A stretch of 64,000 nt of DNA from the NCBI GenBank assembly GCA_949825045.1, contig OX463818.1:34054906-34118905 (forward strand), read 5' to 3'. The position numbers and the translations under genes were made by a program. Source of the stretch: Argyresthia goedartella. Taxonomy: Eukaryota > Arthropoda > Insecta > Lepidoptera > Argyresthiidae. Positions 45,300 to 57,224 of the stretch are shown one piece after another (within the stretch, counting starts at the first letter, position 1; every line of letters starts with the position of its first letter). The notes beneath the pieces are model-generated. The model was given only the letters and a program-made list of their open reading frames with translations. It did no database searches and had not been told where the DNA came from.

Positions 45300-46410
45300 G
45301 CAGACTCCACAATTTTGGCTCTTTCAGATTGCAGCCCGTACGACTCACATCCTCAATGTCCTCTACAACATTTTACGAAATCCACTCTATCCACCCTTCT
45401 TTCGAGACCGTTTCCATTTCTTTTTTCCAGCAGGCCTCGGGGAACTCACGACGTTTCAATGCTCACAACCCCACAGCATAACACCGCGTCATATGATCAC
45501 GGGTTTAGACTCCGGGCTATTCGATTATGGAATGCACTCCCCTGCACCCTTCAGGGACAACAGGGACAGCCCCGGAAGGGCTTAAGATTTGAGAAGAATT
45601 TGAGAAAGAAGAAAGAATTGAGAGAACTCAATATATTTTAAAGCCACGTGAAGAAGCATAACCTTTCTCTTTAGAAATTTAGGTAGTATAAATGTATTTA
45701 TTAGTAGTTATATATAATAAAGTATTAAGTTTAGCATGTACATGTATATTATATAATATTTATGTAAGCAAGCGTATGTAAGCATTTATATTCTTTTATA
45801 TTACTTTATTACTTCTTACAGTTATTTAGATATGAACTAAGTAAATTATATTGTTGTACACATAGTCTACCCCTGCTCAGCAATCAACCATTCTTATTAA
45901 TAATTATTAAATTAAATTCCATATATTAGTAGATTTTAATATTTTATTTTATTTTTTAATTTAATTTAATTGCTGTAATAATTGGTGTGTTTTGTGTACT
46001 TAAGCCTATGTCTCATCCGCTTTGGCTCTGGCAGAATATCAGCGTTACACATTCGTCTGTGACATTGCTGAGTCAGGGCCATTTCATTGTCGCGGTACAG
46101 TCACAGTGCCACATAGTGATACTTACTTTCCATATTTTTGCTGTGTTAATTATAATTATTTGCATTTCATTTTTTTGATGTTTTCTGTCATAATTAATTT
46201 TGTGTGGTTTGTAATTGGTAATAACCAATAATGTTTTTGTGTTTGTACCGATCAATGAATAAATGAATTATCTATCTATCTATCTATCTATCTTATCCTA
46301 ATTTGGTTTTCTGGAAGAGATCTTTTTTTAGAGATAAGCTCGCCTTTGTACACTAGTTTTATTAAATCTTGTTGTCGTGTTTTATTTGTGTACAATAAAG
46401 AAATTATGAA
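45300..46410 (+). mobile_element. LINE 3' end inserted in the nuclease-like gene
   Basis: A frame at 45315-45641 includes GFRLRAIRLWNALPCTL, the RT C-terminus. The 3' UTR runs to TTTCTGGAAGAGATCTTTTT, AGAGATAAGCTCGCCTTTGT and TGTACAATAAAGAAATTATG. A (ATCT)n microsatellite (46268-46292) lies inside. Confidence 0.7.
46268..46292 (+). repeat. ATCT microsatellite
   Basis: About six ATCT units just before the LINE stem-loop end. Confidence 0.9.
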
Positions 46411-47949
46411 ATTATGACTTCGATTCTGTTAGCTTCTTCGTAAGATAATGAAAAGCCCATGGAAGTTAGATGATGCAGGATGGAGGATAGAAAATACTTG
46501 GGGCCGCACGGCTCTATCATGATTGCATGAGCCAGAGCGAGGCAGGTTTTTTTTTGCAAAGAATCTAAGGATCCTCATTTGTTGGTCAAAATCAAGCTGA
46601 AGAAGAAACACCGTCTCTGGAACCGTAGTAGGCACTACTCAGGAAGTTGTCAATCGGAGAAATACTTAACTGTGTTGAACGTCACAATACGTCTCTCTTC
46701 CTGTGCATCTCCTTGTCTTTCGGTAGAGTACCAGTTATCGTACAGAATTTTGTCACCAACCCTTTTCAGACTGACAACAGGCTATCTCCTTGTTTCATAA
46801 ATGATGATCAGGCCCCCATATTTCGTCTGAAGACGATGTCTTACAGTTTTGCTGTATGGTCGACTGTCTTCGTCAGTCAGCTCAAATGGAATACTGACAT
46901 TCATCACTGTTCTCGTCGATGTATGTAAATATCACCTGCATAGCCTCTTTAACACTCGCCGATGGGGGGAATCCTCTTTATTCTGCGCTTACTTAAGTGG
47001 AACCTCGCAAGGCACTTTTGTGATACTCTGTATTGACTGCGACTAAATCAGTGTTCAAATTGGGCAACTGGCTGATGCGTTCTTCTATTTTCTTCCCCCA
47101 CACGTCTCCACGCATCCTTGACTTTTCGATAATCTCATTAGCTATTTCAGGTAAAGTCACTTTGCCCGGAACATTGCGTCTTTCTAAAAGCAACGTTGCC
47201 TGTTTAGCTCTGAATTAGCTTCCTCACAAAAACGACGTACAAAGGCAACAATCAATTTCTCATTTTTGTACCTTGTTTGGCAAGCACTGTATACACTCAC
47301 TTTAATCAGCCCACGCAGTTTCCAAAGTAGGTGTTTGTGTTCAGAAATCATAATTACAACAATATTTAATCGTAATTCGGATTGAGTTGGAATTCTGCAT
47401 TTTTAGACATATTCTAGCAAATTTTAAAATATATACTTTTTTGAACGAATTGACTTAGAAACATGTTTGAAAATTATAGGAAATTTAACGCTCTATTTGC
47501 CGACAGAAGACAACCTTCGGGAAACGGAATAAAGGACTTGCTTATAATAATTAAATTTATGGGTAGCATATAAATTTGGTAGTGCTTAATAAACACGTAC
47601 ATAAGATATAGTACGTGATGAGATATTTCCGCATACTTGTGACGGCCGAACTTTCATTACTGCAGTATATGAGCTCCGGCACCATCTAAAAAACATATGA
47701 GTGTTTTTGGCGTAGAACGTAAGGGAAAAAAGTTATTGAGGAAAAACGGAGGAAGTTCGAAACTTTTACAGTTCCCACCCCCTCCTCTTTTAGCACCGGG
47801 TCCTCGAGGTCCAAAACTTGAGAAAATGTTAATTAACCATCCTTGAACAACATCCCAAAGTTTTATTAATTTCCGACCTTTTTCTGACCTGTCGCCAGAA
47901 CTATTGTACCTATCGTTTCCCTTCATTGTGTTGTAACGAAGTGCTGTCA

Positions 47950-49470
47950 CTTCGCTTCAAGCGTTCTAGTTGAAGGAAAAAAATACAAATTCAGTAAAAA
48001 ATATGACAGCCGCGCTGTAAGCGACAATAAAATGTATGGAAACCTCGTATTAGCAGTAATCCCGAAAATTAGCATCTGTCTGGTTATCCAAAAGACATTA
48101 GTCGCATCAGTGAAACTTGTCGGCTCGAGGCAATACGCGATGTTCGTCGCAAAGACGGAAAAAGCGGGATCGAAAACCTGTTTGAATATCGGTATCGGTA
48201 TTGCTTCAACCTATTTAAATATCGGTACAGGTTCCAGCGTCTTCTTATAGCCCGCGAACTATAAGTCTTTTCAATATTGTGGGAAATTGACAGTACTACA
48301 AGTACTAAGTACTAAGTACGACACTTGTAACGTGAGTTGGACAGTTACGTCGTCGTTATTCATCAAAGGTTTCATCCTGGATTTGAGTAATCAAATAGGG
48401 AGGTTTTAGACAAAGTCATAGTGAATTCCGCATAGCACTCGGGATATTTGTTGATATAATTTCATCATGCCGAAAACAGGGACAAAATATTTAGTAGATA
48501 AAAGATTCTGAAATTTTACGTGTATCCGTTACCGGTATCAAAAGGTTCGGTGGTACTTTTAAATATAGGCATAAAATAAAGGTTTCGGTCATTCGATAAA
48601 AGCTGGAATTTTACGGAATCCCACAGAAATGTTGAGGCTGCAAGGTCCACATATTAAAATTTATAGGTTACATTACTGAAATAGGGTGAAAATTTTACGG
48701 CGTGAGCACGACCTTAAGTTACTTAATTCTGTTACTAACTGCCATGTTATAATTGTGGTCAAGGTATACTTTGTACTTTGTTAAGTGTGTTAAAGCAAAA
48801 AATAAATTATTAGTTAATTTAAAGGATATTTAAAAGCACAAGGTTTTTTGCGTTTTGTACTCAATTTCCCAGAATAGATTGCACCGCTTGTAGGCAGCCA
48901 AGTTTTTGGTTAAATCGGTCGGTTGTTGCAAGGATTTGTGCTATGTCTATGATTCAACCTAAATTATGACTATGTATGTGGGTTATGAGGGGGTTAGCTC
49001 GAAATGGTTCCTGTAAATAATACACGGGTGGTGCGTCACCAGTTACTCTCCTTTAACATGGCTCGACAAACTACCATGTGTCCTGATAACTTTATTTTTA
49101 CCCTTCACCCTGTAAAAACAAGAAACAAAATTTATCGTCTTCGGGAGGTTACTAATTATCGTACTAATTGTGATCATAGCGTGAACAAAGTGGGCTTTTG
49201 TTTGTGTCTGAGAACCTTTCCCGGGGCAACAATGGCGTGAAAGAGGAAGCTTTTTCATCGCTGGTGCCACAACGGGTCGTCCCCAGACCCAAACGAGCTC
49301 ATTGTAAATAAAGCCAAGTTTGTAATTAAAATGATGTTAACAAACATGACAGTCCACAGGCTTCAAAACAAAACTAATAGATATAAGATATTTATTTATG
49401 CATAATTGTCATTACAAATTCGGTTACTTTAATAAAATAGTTATAAAATGTCATTAGTAGGTACATGAAT
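47950..49470. other. No gene recognised
   Basis: AT-rich. Short direct repeats such as AGTACTAAGTACTAAGTAC near 48300 and GGTATCGGTATCGG near 48190. No motif-bearing frame. Confidence 0.4.
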
Positions 49471-49479
49471 TACCAATGC

Positions 49480-49795
49480 AGTGGCAAACATTGCGGTAGC
49501 TTAGGTGAAGACTAGAGTGGGCGAGCGCAGCGAAGCCCCCGAATAGTCTTCGTGTTAGGTTGACATGTAAATGACATAAAGGAGTAGAATTATGCTAAAA
49601 GTGGGTGAAACCTGAGCTTCTGTCTCCACGTGGGGGAAATGATGTGACTAGTCGAGTTGATATCTAAGGATATGAGCAAGCACGTACATGACATGTAAAC
49701 CCTGTCGGTTTGGTTTACTATCTGTCGATAGTTGATCAACTAACGCGTTAGTTTATCAACTAAAGGTTTTGACTATCTTACGGTGACATATACAA
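49480..49795 (+). mobile_element. Incomplete copy of the GTCACCGTAAGATAGTC element
   Basis: Shared module GCGGTAGCTTAGGTGAAGAC and CCCCCGAATAGTCTTCGTGT, then TGATCAACTAACGCGTTAGT and GGTTTTGACTATCTTACGGT. It ends like the complete copy at 61369-61743 but lacks the left inverted end. Confidence 0.65.
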
Positions 49796-50439
49796 CTAGA
49801 CCAACATGAGCTAGTCGCCTCTTTGCCTCCAGCATCTAAAACATTGAGGTGACGGAATTCAAATTGAGTTCTATATTTCCATTCTCCAAATGTTACCTAT
49901 GTGTTTCTTATGGAAATAAACTCTTTTTGAATTTTGAATTTTGTTAGTTGGTGGATTACCGCATTTTTTTTTTCATTCAATATTTAAAACTACGTTCTTG
50001 TCGGTGGAGGTCCCCCACTTCTACATACTACCCTCTCCTTGGCGTTGTATTTTTGCAGTTGGTTGGGAAAAATATCTTTGATGGAAACTATTGAGAATAG
50101 AAGAGAGAATATGTTAGAATACCTGGTTTGGCACGACAACTTCTTCCAAACTATACTGGAAGCTAGCTGGGAGTTTGGATAACAGCAGAAATAGACGCAG
50201 CACTGGCACCGAACTCAATCTGTTTGTGTGTGTCATTTCACAAAAAGGGTGCGACGCATTAGATCTTTCCCCGAGCCCCAGAATGGGGACAAACGGGAAG
50301 GGGACATGCGGACAGCTAAAATAAGGCAAGTCCAGCCATGTGGGAGATGCACAGAATAAGCTACGAGCTATTAGAGCTCTAAGCTTGTAACTAACCCGTA
50401 GACTTGCTCCCCCACGTTTGCTTCATAATGACATGATGT

Positions 50440-50610
50440 CGGTATGAGGGTGGGTGGAGGTGGGTACGTCCTGTATACTGGAAGATCAAATAGAGGGAAG
50501 AAGGAAGAGAGGTAGACCACGGAGAACCTACATGGATCAAGTGAAGGAGCAGATAAATGTAGTGTCGTGTCAGGACTTCAAGGAGAGGGTTGCCGTTTTA
50601 TGGTAGAAAA
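50440..50610 (+). pseudogene. LINE C-terminal fragment
   Basis: Reading GGRPRRTYMDQVKEQINVVS and CQDFKERVAVLW, the end of a LINE ORF2 of the kind with a basic GRPR box. The rest is lost; 49795-50440 holds no recognised gene. Confidence 0.45.
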
Positions 50611-51157
50611 AACTAGTGTTGTAGTCACAGTTGGCCAATTCATTCTTTACGATTATTCCAAGAATAAATACCCATTCCTGTATCAATTATTGATCGATCA
50701 ATCGATTAATCCTACGAATTCATCTAACTGAACCGATGTGTGTTCGGTTTTACTGAATTGATTTTTAAACACTAACCGCCTTATTCATAAACGTCTCATA
50801 AACCTATTTTAACTATAATGCCGTTATAATTCGTTTGTATTTGTCTGTCAATTTGAAATTTGTGTTTGTGAGAAAAGGGCAAAGTACATTTTAGCTATCA
50901 TACGTTTAATAAGTTTCATGAATAAGGCGGTAGGAGTATAAGTCTTTCAACAATAAAAGCAAGAAAGGGCGAATCCATCTGTCATGTTGGTTATTTTAGT
51001 AGAGGGCACTGTATGCTTGTAAGACAAAGAGTTTCATTCATCTGAGGTATGTAACTTGATAAACATTGTCAGCAGCAACATAGAGTTTCATTCATCATTA
51101 CCTGTAGTATGCCAAACCCGTGGGGGGTGCTGACGCGCAAAGTGAGGGACAGAACTC

Positions 51158-51182
51158 AAATATCAAATCAAATCAAATATTT
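51158..51182 (-). repeat. Retroposon tail, TTTGA-type, reverse
   Basis: AATATCAAATCAAATCAAATA, the reverse of the tail at 30360-30378, directly beside a two-hairpin repeat. Confidence 0.5.
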
Positions 51183-51184
51183 AT

Positions 51185-51690
51185 TTATCTACACACGTAT
51201 CATAAACGCTCTTTACTGCGTACAAAAACCGCACGTTACGATCAGCATAATGTTAAACTACTTGGTAAAAACTCATTTCTTGTTTGAAAAATTACACATA
51301 CCATAATGTGTAATTTTTCTACATATTATGACATTCAAATTTCGAACGCCGACGCCCGCCTGCTTGCCGCCCCTAGTTTGCTTGTGAAGTTGGTACTGAC
51401 ATTCAAATTTCGAACGCCGACGCCCGCCTGCGTGACGTCCCTAGTTTGTCTGTGAAGTTGGTACTGACATTCAAATTTCGAACGCCGACGCCCGCCTGCG
51501 TGAATTTGGTACTACAGAACAAGCTAAACAACTGCAGAGCCACAATGCCGGTCAAACATGCGGTTCCTGAACACATCAAACAGAGCTTATGATATGTGTG
51601 TAGATAAACTAGTGTATGTAACTGTACATAATTAGGCATTAAAACTCTCGAGTATCAATGCCCTCCATTATGTAGCAGTCACATAAACTA
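51185..51690 (+). repeat. Two-hairpin dispersed repeat, copy 4, three internal units
   Basis: TATCTACACACGTATCATAA to CATTATGTAGCAGTCACATA. It carries three units of 68 bp starting ACATTCAAATTTCGAACGCC at 51331, 51399 and 51467; the third is cut short. Confidence 0.85.
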
Positions 51691-52300
51691 CTAATATTTC
51701 ACAAAAAGCAAACAATTTTAACTATAATTTAAATATTATGTGACGACATATGTGTAAAATTAAGATTAAACAAAAACAGTACTTGTGATCCCCACACTAG
51801 GCAAGCCTGTATCGTGGTGATCATACAGAGGAGGGACTGACAAACAATTTCAATAATTTATATTCTAGAGAACTATGAGCTAATAGGTATAATGCGTGGC
51901 GTATAAGTTAATAGGGCTCAACTTATACGCCGGGTACTGTAGAAAACTATGTCTCTCACCTTTCGCCACAACTCCCCTCACGTATGCTACGGGTGCTGGA
52001 TATTGACAATTATTTATCTGGATAACGAAACTACTTGCATAACTTTGCTATACTCCTTTTACTCGATAAACGAAACTCTTTGCTTACTTACTCTGTTTTC
52101 ATAATATACAAACTTTTATAGTACTCTATGTGGAACTTATTTCACAGTTCGAATCCCCGTTGGTTCTTCTGGCGCTAAGGCTAACTGCTCATTGTTCACA
52201 CAGTGAGCGGTCGTTTGATTCGTCTCCATTGACACATCGCTAATTAGCGGCATTCCTCAATTCTTTCAATCGGTCATTCGGTTCATAGTTATAATATAAT

Positions 52301-52632
52301 CGGTCAAGTGCGCGTCGGATCGCACACGAAGTGTTCTGTATCATCGTACAAGAAAAAACGCGCAAAAGCATGTCTATGGGGACCCTCTTCTATTTTATAA
52401 AACGCAAGTACAAATAGAAATTATTTTATTTTGCCGAGACATGGTTACTTGCTCGTAAGGCGGTGATACGTGATACGTGAGGTGGTACGTGATGTAATTT
52501 ATTATTTGTGACTGTAGTGGCTACACTACAGAAAGTAATTTTGTGAGAATTTCAATATAATGCAGTGTAAGAGATACAGTCGGAGGCTTAGTAAAACGTG
52601 ACAGTTTGGCACCCTTGGCTACGGTACCCTAG
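52301..52632 (+). repeat. GGGTTCCGT-type dispersed element
   Basis: Starts CGGTCAAGTGCGCGTCGGAT, CGCACACGAAGTGTTCTGTA and ends GTTTGGCACCCTTGGCTACG. The ends match those of 60950-61292. 51690-52300 shows nothing recognised. Confidence 0.6.
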
Positions 52633-52869
52633 AGATGACCGTGAGAGTTATTTTATTTCTTTCCTTCATTAGTATCCGCTCTCTCGATTACCTACAATAT
52701 ACGCGAACGTTCTGATATATATTCATGAGGAAGGGTTTATTGGCATGGCAATAAACTTGTTGATATTTACCAATTGACGGATACGACAGGTTTAAAAAAA
52801 CGAAAACTTTGCAGATACACAATATATACAGGAAATAAATACACAGGCCCAGGCATTAACCCGGATACG

Positions 52870-53102
52870 AGTAAGATTAAGCCACACTCCACCACGCTGG
52901 CTCAGTGCGGGTTGGTGGAGGGGTTTTACGACCACCACGTAGCGATAGTAGCCGGGACCAATAGCTTAACATGTCATCCGAAACATTGAACGTCCGATAA
53001 TATACTTAAGGTAAATTGATTATCTCATTGGTACATGGTCAGGATTCGAACCTGCATCTCCAGTGTGAGAAGCAAGCGTGAAACCCATTAGATCACGGAG
53101 CA
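52870..53102 (-). mobile_element. tRNA-derived SINE, family 1 head with another body
   Basis: Minus strand head GCTCCGTGATCTAATGGGTT, B box GGTTCGAATCC at 53052-53042, CCATGTACCAATGAGATAAT, then a different body with GGTCCCGGCTACTATCGCTA and GGTGGTCGTAAAACCCCTCC. Confidence 0.75.
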
Positions 53103-53960
53103 CAGTATACATGGATCACTATAATTACCGATCCGAAAGGTCCATCACTATCATCAGCTAGCGGACTGTCGCCTTTCTGTCTTTCCTCTTAGCCATCTGC
53201 CGTCTTCTTCCCAAAACGAAATGAAACTGATCCTAACTAAACCTCCAAAAAGTGACAACAAAAACATGTCGGCCTCTGAAATACCACTCCGCGTAACACA
53301 AGATCGACTTAATTGTTTCGTTTGGCATTGTTTTCCTCTTCTCTTCTCAGAGACTCCAGACGATCCCAATGCGGCCCTAATTTGGATTCTGAAATGTTCT
53401 ACAATCTGTAGTTACTTTCGTCACATACCTAGTTTTTAGGCGGGTCCTACTTTTATTTAAGAAACCGTTTGATTGAGGTTATACAAGTAGAGATATTGTA
53501 CATTTCGACATCGAAAGCATAGCATATTTGTATGTACTGGTGCGGATGATAGAGATTAACAACCATGCAACCATGCATGCACGTTCCAGCCAAAGGCAAT
53601 AAAAATGTAAATGTTTGTTTGACTTTATATTTCAGTAAGTGAAGTACGAGCTATGCTGAGATTGTTAAGCGTAGTCCGATGTCCTATTTCCGTTTGAAGC
53701 TATGAGTTGTGTTGTGAGGACTCGTGTGAGCCCATATCCACAGAGCTACTGAAAAAATACTGATCAGTGATGCGAGCTCCTTAATAATCTGTTTGCTGAT
53801 GATTGGAAGAATGTTTGGCGATATGTGAGCGTGAGGAATGATTTATCCACTCAAATTATAAAATGTATTATAATCCAATATATGTCAGCTCGCCGCATTA
53901 TTTCCCCAATGGTTAATATAAGTATATTAGTATAAGTTACAGCTACCCTTTACGTGTCAC
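53102..53960. other. No gene recognised
   Basis: A frame on each strand at 53154-53439 lacks known motifs. Confidence 0.4.
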
Positions 53961-56370
53961 TGTAAAGGTCACTAATCCTAGGTTATTTTAATACCTACTT
54001 ACTTAAAAATGATGTTCGCTCTGCCAAAATCCAGTCTATCATCAGCTCCCTAAATTTAAATATTCTTCCCCTGAGTGCAACTCCCCCTCTCTTTTGGATC
54101 TTATGATTATTTCTACCACATCCAAGGCTGCTACGCCTTGGATGTGGCCAACTTAACGCCACTTCTTCTTTCACGATTTGATTTATATCTTGTTCAAGTT
54201 AAGGCCTCCCAAGCGCGCAGCAAAATTCCTGGATATTCACAGTTTCAAGGGTATGGGTCTCAGCTCACTTAAGTCTGACACCGCTTCTATAGACTGGTCC
54301 CAATTCGTATGTAGTGAGACCGTTGATGACAAAGTTCAGAAGTCCTAACTTTGTTCGACAAACACGCTGCTATCAAAAAGGTCAGGGTCAAAGATCTCCC
54401 TGCATCGTGGCTTAGCGACACCATTAAGGGTCTGATGGCCCAGAAAAACCATGCCAAATGTAGATATAAGGAGGTAATCGTTGCACCCATCTTTGTCGGG
54501 GTGCCAAACGCCGCCATATCTACAAGAGTATTGAGAGCTATACTCCTGCACAGGATTGGAAGTTCCTGAAGACCCTCGGTGTTAATAAGACCCAGAACGC
54601 AGTAGCCGGTAGTTCAAACTTGCGCACCAGAACGACATCCAGTAGATTACCTTTCAACCTCAGATCTGTCAAAGTTGGTGAAGTAAAGAAGGCTATTCTA
54701 GCAATCTCGTCGAAGGGTAGGTGATGACAATATCTGCTTTCAGATACTATTCAGTAGACTCGATAATTTGTTACCACTCATAACACATATAATCAACTCG
54801 TCGCTGAGTGAGTACTTCTTCCCGAGCCAGTGAAGAGCATTAGTGATAAGCCTTCCTAAAACGTCTAACCCGTCTTTCTTCAAAGAATTCCGTCCCATTT
54901 CCATCCTACCAATCCTTTCTAAAGTCCTTGTACCAATTATCCTTTTTCAGCTGTACCTTTCCCCCATGAATTTACTGGATCCTTTTCAGTCTGGTTTTAG
55001 GCCGGGGCAAAGCACTACCACAGCACTTCTCAGGTAACTGACGATATCAAACTGGTAATGGATAAGAAGCAGCTCACAGTCCTGACTCTCCTTGACTTTA
55101 GCAGGGCCTTCAACTGCGTCGACTTCGATATACATGTTGAAATCATAAAATCGCTCAATGTCTCTTCACCTTTCACGACTCGCTGGTTTGACTCTTACTT
55201 GAAGAGACTGCCATCAGCGCATCAAGTCTGAAGAGGTCACTACGAAATGATGCAAGCTGTCTACAGGTGTTCCGTAGGGTGGCATCCTTTCTTCTCATCT
55301 CTTCTCAGTTTTCATCCATTCCATCTCGGTTGTATTATCTTCCTTGTATCATGTCTATGCAGATGACCTTTAAATTTATCGGCAAATTCCCCTGTGTGAT
55401 CTGACTTCAACTGTTGAGGCTTTGAATGCTGACCTCGACAAGATCAGGAAATGGACTCTTTCGTATGGGCTATTAGTCAACCCGGGCAAGTCTAAGGTGA
55501 TGATACTGGGTACACGGTACTTACTTAATTTATTGCAGAATAGGTCCGTTGCACCCGTGCTATATGACGGTACCATTGACAAGTATAGCAAGAAAGTCTT
55601 GGCGTTGTTTTGACAATCGGATATCCTGGTCACCCCATGTTTTTGAGGTCAGCAGACGAGTCTTTGCATTCTTTCATTCCCTTCGGCGTTTTCAGTTCTT
55701 CCTGCCTAGGAATATCAGGCTCTTCTTCTGCCTTTAATAGACTACGCCGATGTTCGCTGGGCCAGTGCGGACGAAGATCTACCGAACAAACTCGAGTGAC
55801 TCCAAAATCTCGGGATTCGGTTTAACTTCGGTCTTTGCAAGTACCACCACGTGTCCCAATATCGTAGGGAAGTAGGCTGGCTCCCGATCCAACTTCATCG
55901 TGATATGCACATTTTATCCGTCCTCTTCAATTTTTCGAAATATCCGCGCTATCCCGCATAACTTCGTGAACGTTTAGAGTTTCTTTTCTCTTTTGTCGAT
56001 TCCTCAGCACACCACTGTTGCTTACGAGCACTCGTTTAGGTTAAGGGCAATACGTTTGTGGAATGCGCTTCACTGCACATCCTTGTTCACTTTTAAGAAA
56101 AAAATAAACAGAATCTTCTCTCTTCCGCATAGTGGGTTTCTTACAGTATGTGTGTATCTATGTATTTATTGTATTCTATTAAATTATTTTATAGTAAAGG
56201 ATGTATTGTTATTTATCTGATAGCTCTTAATTGTACACTAGGACTACCTCTCTATATTTTCTTCCTTTCTTCACAGGTAAGCTGTTAGAAATTTCTTTTT
56301 AAAAATAAGCTCACCTATGCATTGTTCTTGTTATATTTTCCATTGTGTTTTCTGTTCAATAAAGGATTAT
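53960..56370 (+). pseudogene. LINE ORF2 remains (endonuclease end, RT, 3' end)
   Basis: Endonuclease C-terminal part at about 53980-54350; RT fingers NPSFFKEFRPISILPILSKV (54867-54926) and LLDPFQSGFRPGQSTTTALL; motif A TLLDFSRAFNCVDFDI (about 55087); motif B GVP-GGILS (about 55270); catalytic YADDL (about 55357); then LDKIRKWTLSYGLLVNPGKS and the C-terminus FRLRAIRLWNAL (about 56034). 3' UTR ends with TTAGAAATTTCTTTTTAAAA, TAAGCTCACC and TTCAATAAAGG. Several shifts and small losses. It identifies the source of the stem-loop 3' ends seen elsewhere. Confidence 0.8.
54116..54147. repeat. Hairpin with 13-bp arms in the endonuclease region
   Basis: CCACATCCAAGGC (54116-54128), loop TGCTAC, GCCTTGGATGTGG (54135-54147). 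Perfect arms within the coding remains. Confidence 0.95.
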
Positions 56371-56396
56371 TATAAGTTAATGTAATTTCCTATACC

Positions 56397-56690
56397 TTAA
56401 CTTAATTTACCAGCAAATTTATCTATGTGGGGTCCCCACCGCAATTTGCTATTAGTGGTTATTCCAAGAAACTTCGCATCATCTAACGTGCTGTTTTCTA
56501 ACAATAAACTGGTCTTAACTTGCATGACGTTTGGAAGTGAGAATTTGATACACTTGGTTTTACCAGCGTTTAACAATAAATTATTAACTGTAAACCAATT
56601 CAAGGTTAAAGACGATACAACATTAACCTCATCAAAATCGTATATATCGTACAGATGTAACATTTAAACATTATTTAAATGTTAAGTGTA
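56397..56690 (-). pseudogene. LINE RT C-terminal fragment
   Basis: A frame at 56663-56397: LNWFTVNNLLLNAGKTKC, IKFSLPNVMQVKTSLLLE, AKFLGITTNSKLRWGPHI. Same family as 745-1010 and the RT block at 63540-63720. Confidence 0.8.
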
Positions 56691-57224
56691 ATTTTTGGTA
56701 TAGCCCACGAATATAAATAAATATTATTAAATAAATAACGAAAAATAAATACTATAAGTCACACACCGCTGGTTGAGGATAAACACATATGCGAAAAATT
56801 AAGTTGCTCTGATGAAATCGGCTGCTTGATAAAACTTGTTCAGAATTCTGTCCCTAATTACCCCTCAACAAGGTCTACATCCTTTCGCTACCCCTGTATA
56901 ACAGCTGTGTAATTAGTTTCAAGTTAACAGAAGTTTGGGCACGCTAACGATCTATTTCAGTGACGTTAGCTCTATTTGAATTTGTAGCATCGAGTAGTTT
57001 GCGTGCTAAATGCACAGTCAGCTTCAAAGGGAGATATGATTGCGTGTGAATTGTTGCTGGTCAAGTTCTCATTGACAAACAAACAAACGTGAACAAATTT
57101 GACACGTATCGCCGGTAACTAGCGATATGGAAACGAAATGGAACACTTAAATTTCATTTATAATACTACTGTAACACATTTACACTTATAAATTAATGAA
57201 TTTCATACTTCAAACAAATCTCTA

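Larger units (their letters stand above)
43950..47360 (-). pseudogene. Broken gene, PIN/FEN-like nuclease family (inferred)
   Basis: N-terminal pieces from 47353: ISEHKHLLWKLRGLIKVS, then FVRRFCEEANSELN and VPGKVTLPEIANEIIEKS (a one-base shift between). Next, IFTYIDENSDECQYS, KILYDNWYSTE and AQEERRIVTF, then CLALAHAIMIE with MGFSLSYEEANRIE (46440). After the LINE insertion: KFIADNSEFRHQLFT (45150), a VVFDGYP block near 44360 and ITAEDVELLILLTAVGVST (about 44100). The order FDGYP, KSTKAAER-like box, EDxDLL resembles FEN/PIN-type nucleases. A family of such ORFs recurs in animal genomes. It ends where the inverted repeat begins. Many stops; not functional. Confidence 0.5.
43810..47920 (-). mobile_element. 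Unit with long inverted repeat ends carrying a nuclease-like gene
   Basis: The left block (about 43833-43940) and right block (about 47800-47900) are imperfect reverse complements: AAAAAGGTTGGAAGTTAATG with GGGATGTTGTTTAGGGATGG against AAAAAGGTCGGAAATTAATA with GGGATGTTGTTCAAGGATGG. Between them lies a broken gene on the minus strand (43950-47360) and a LINE end (45300-46410). Either a TIR transposon or two reverse copies of one repeat flanking the gene. Confidence 0.5.
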
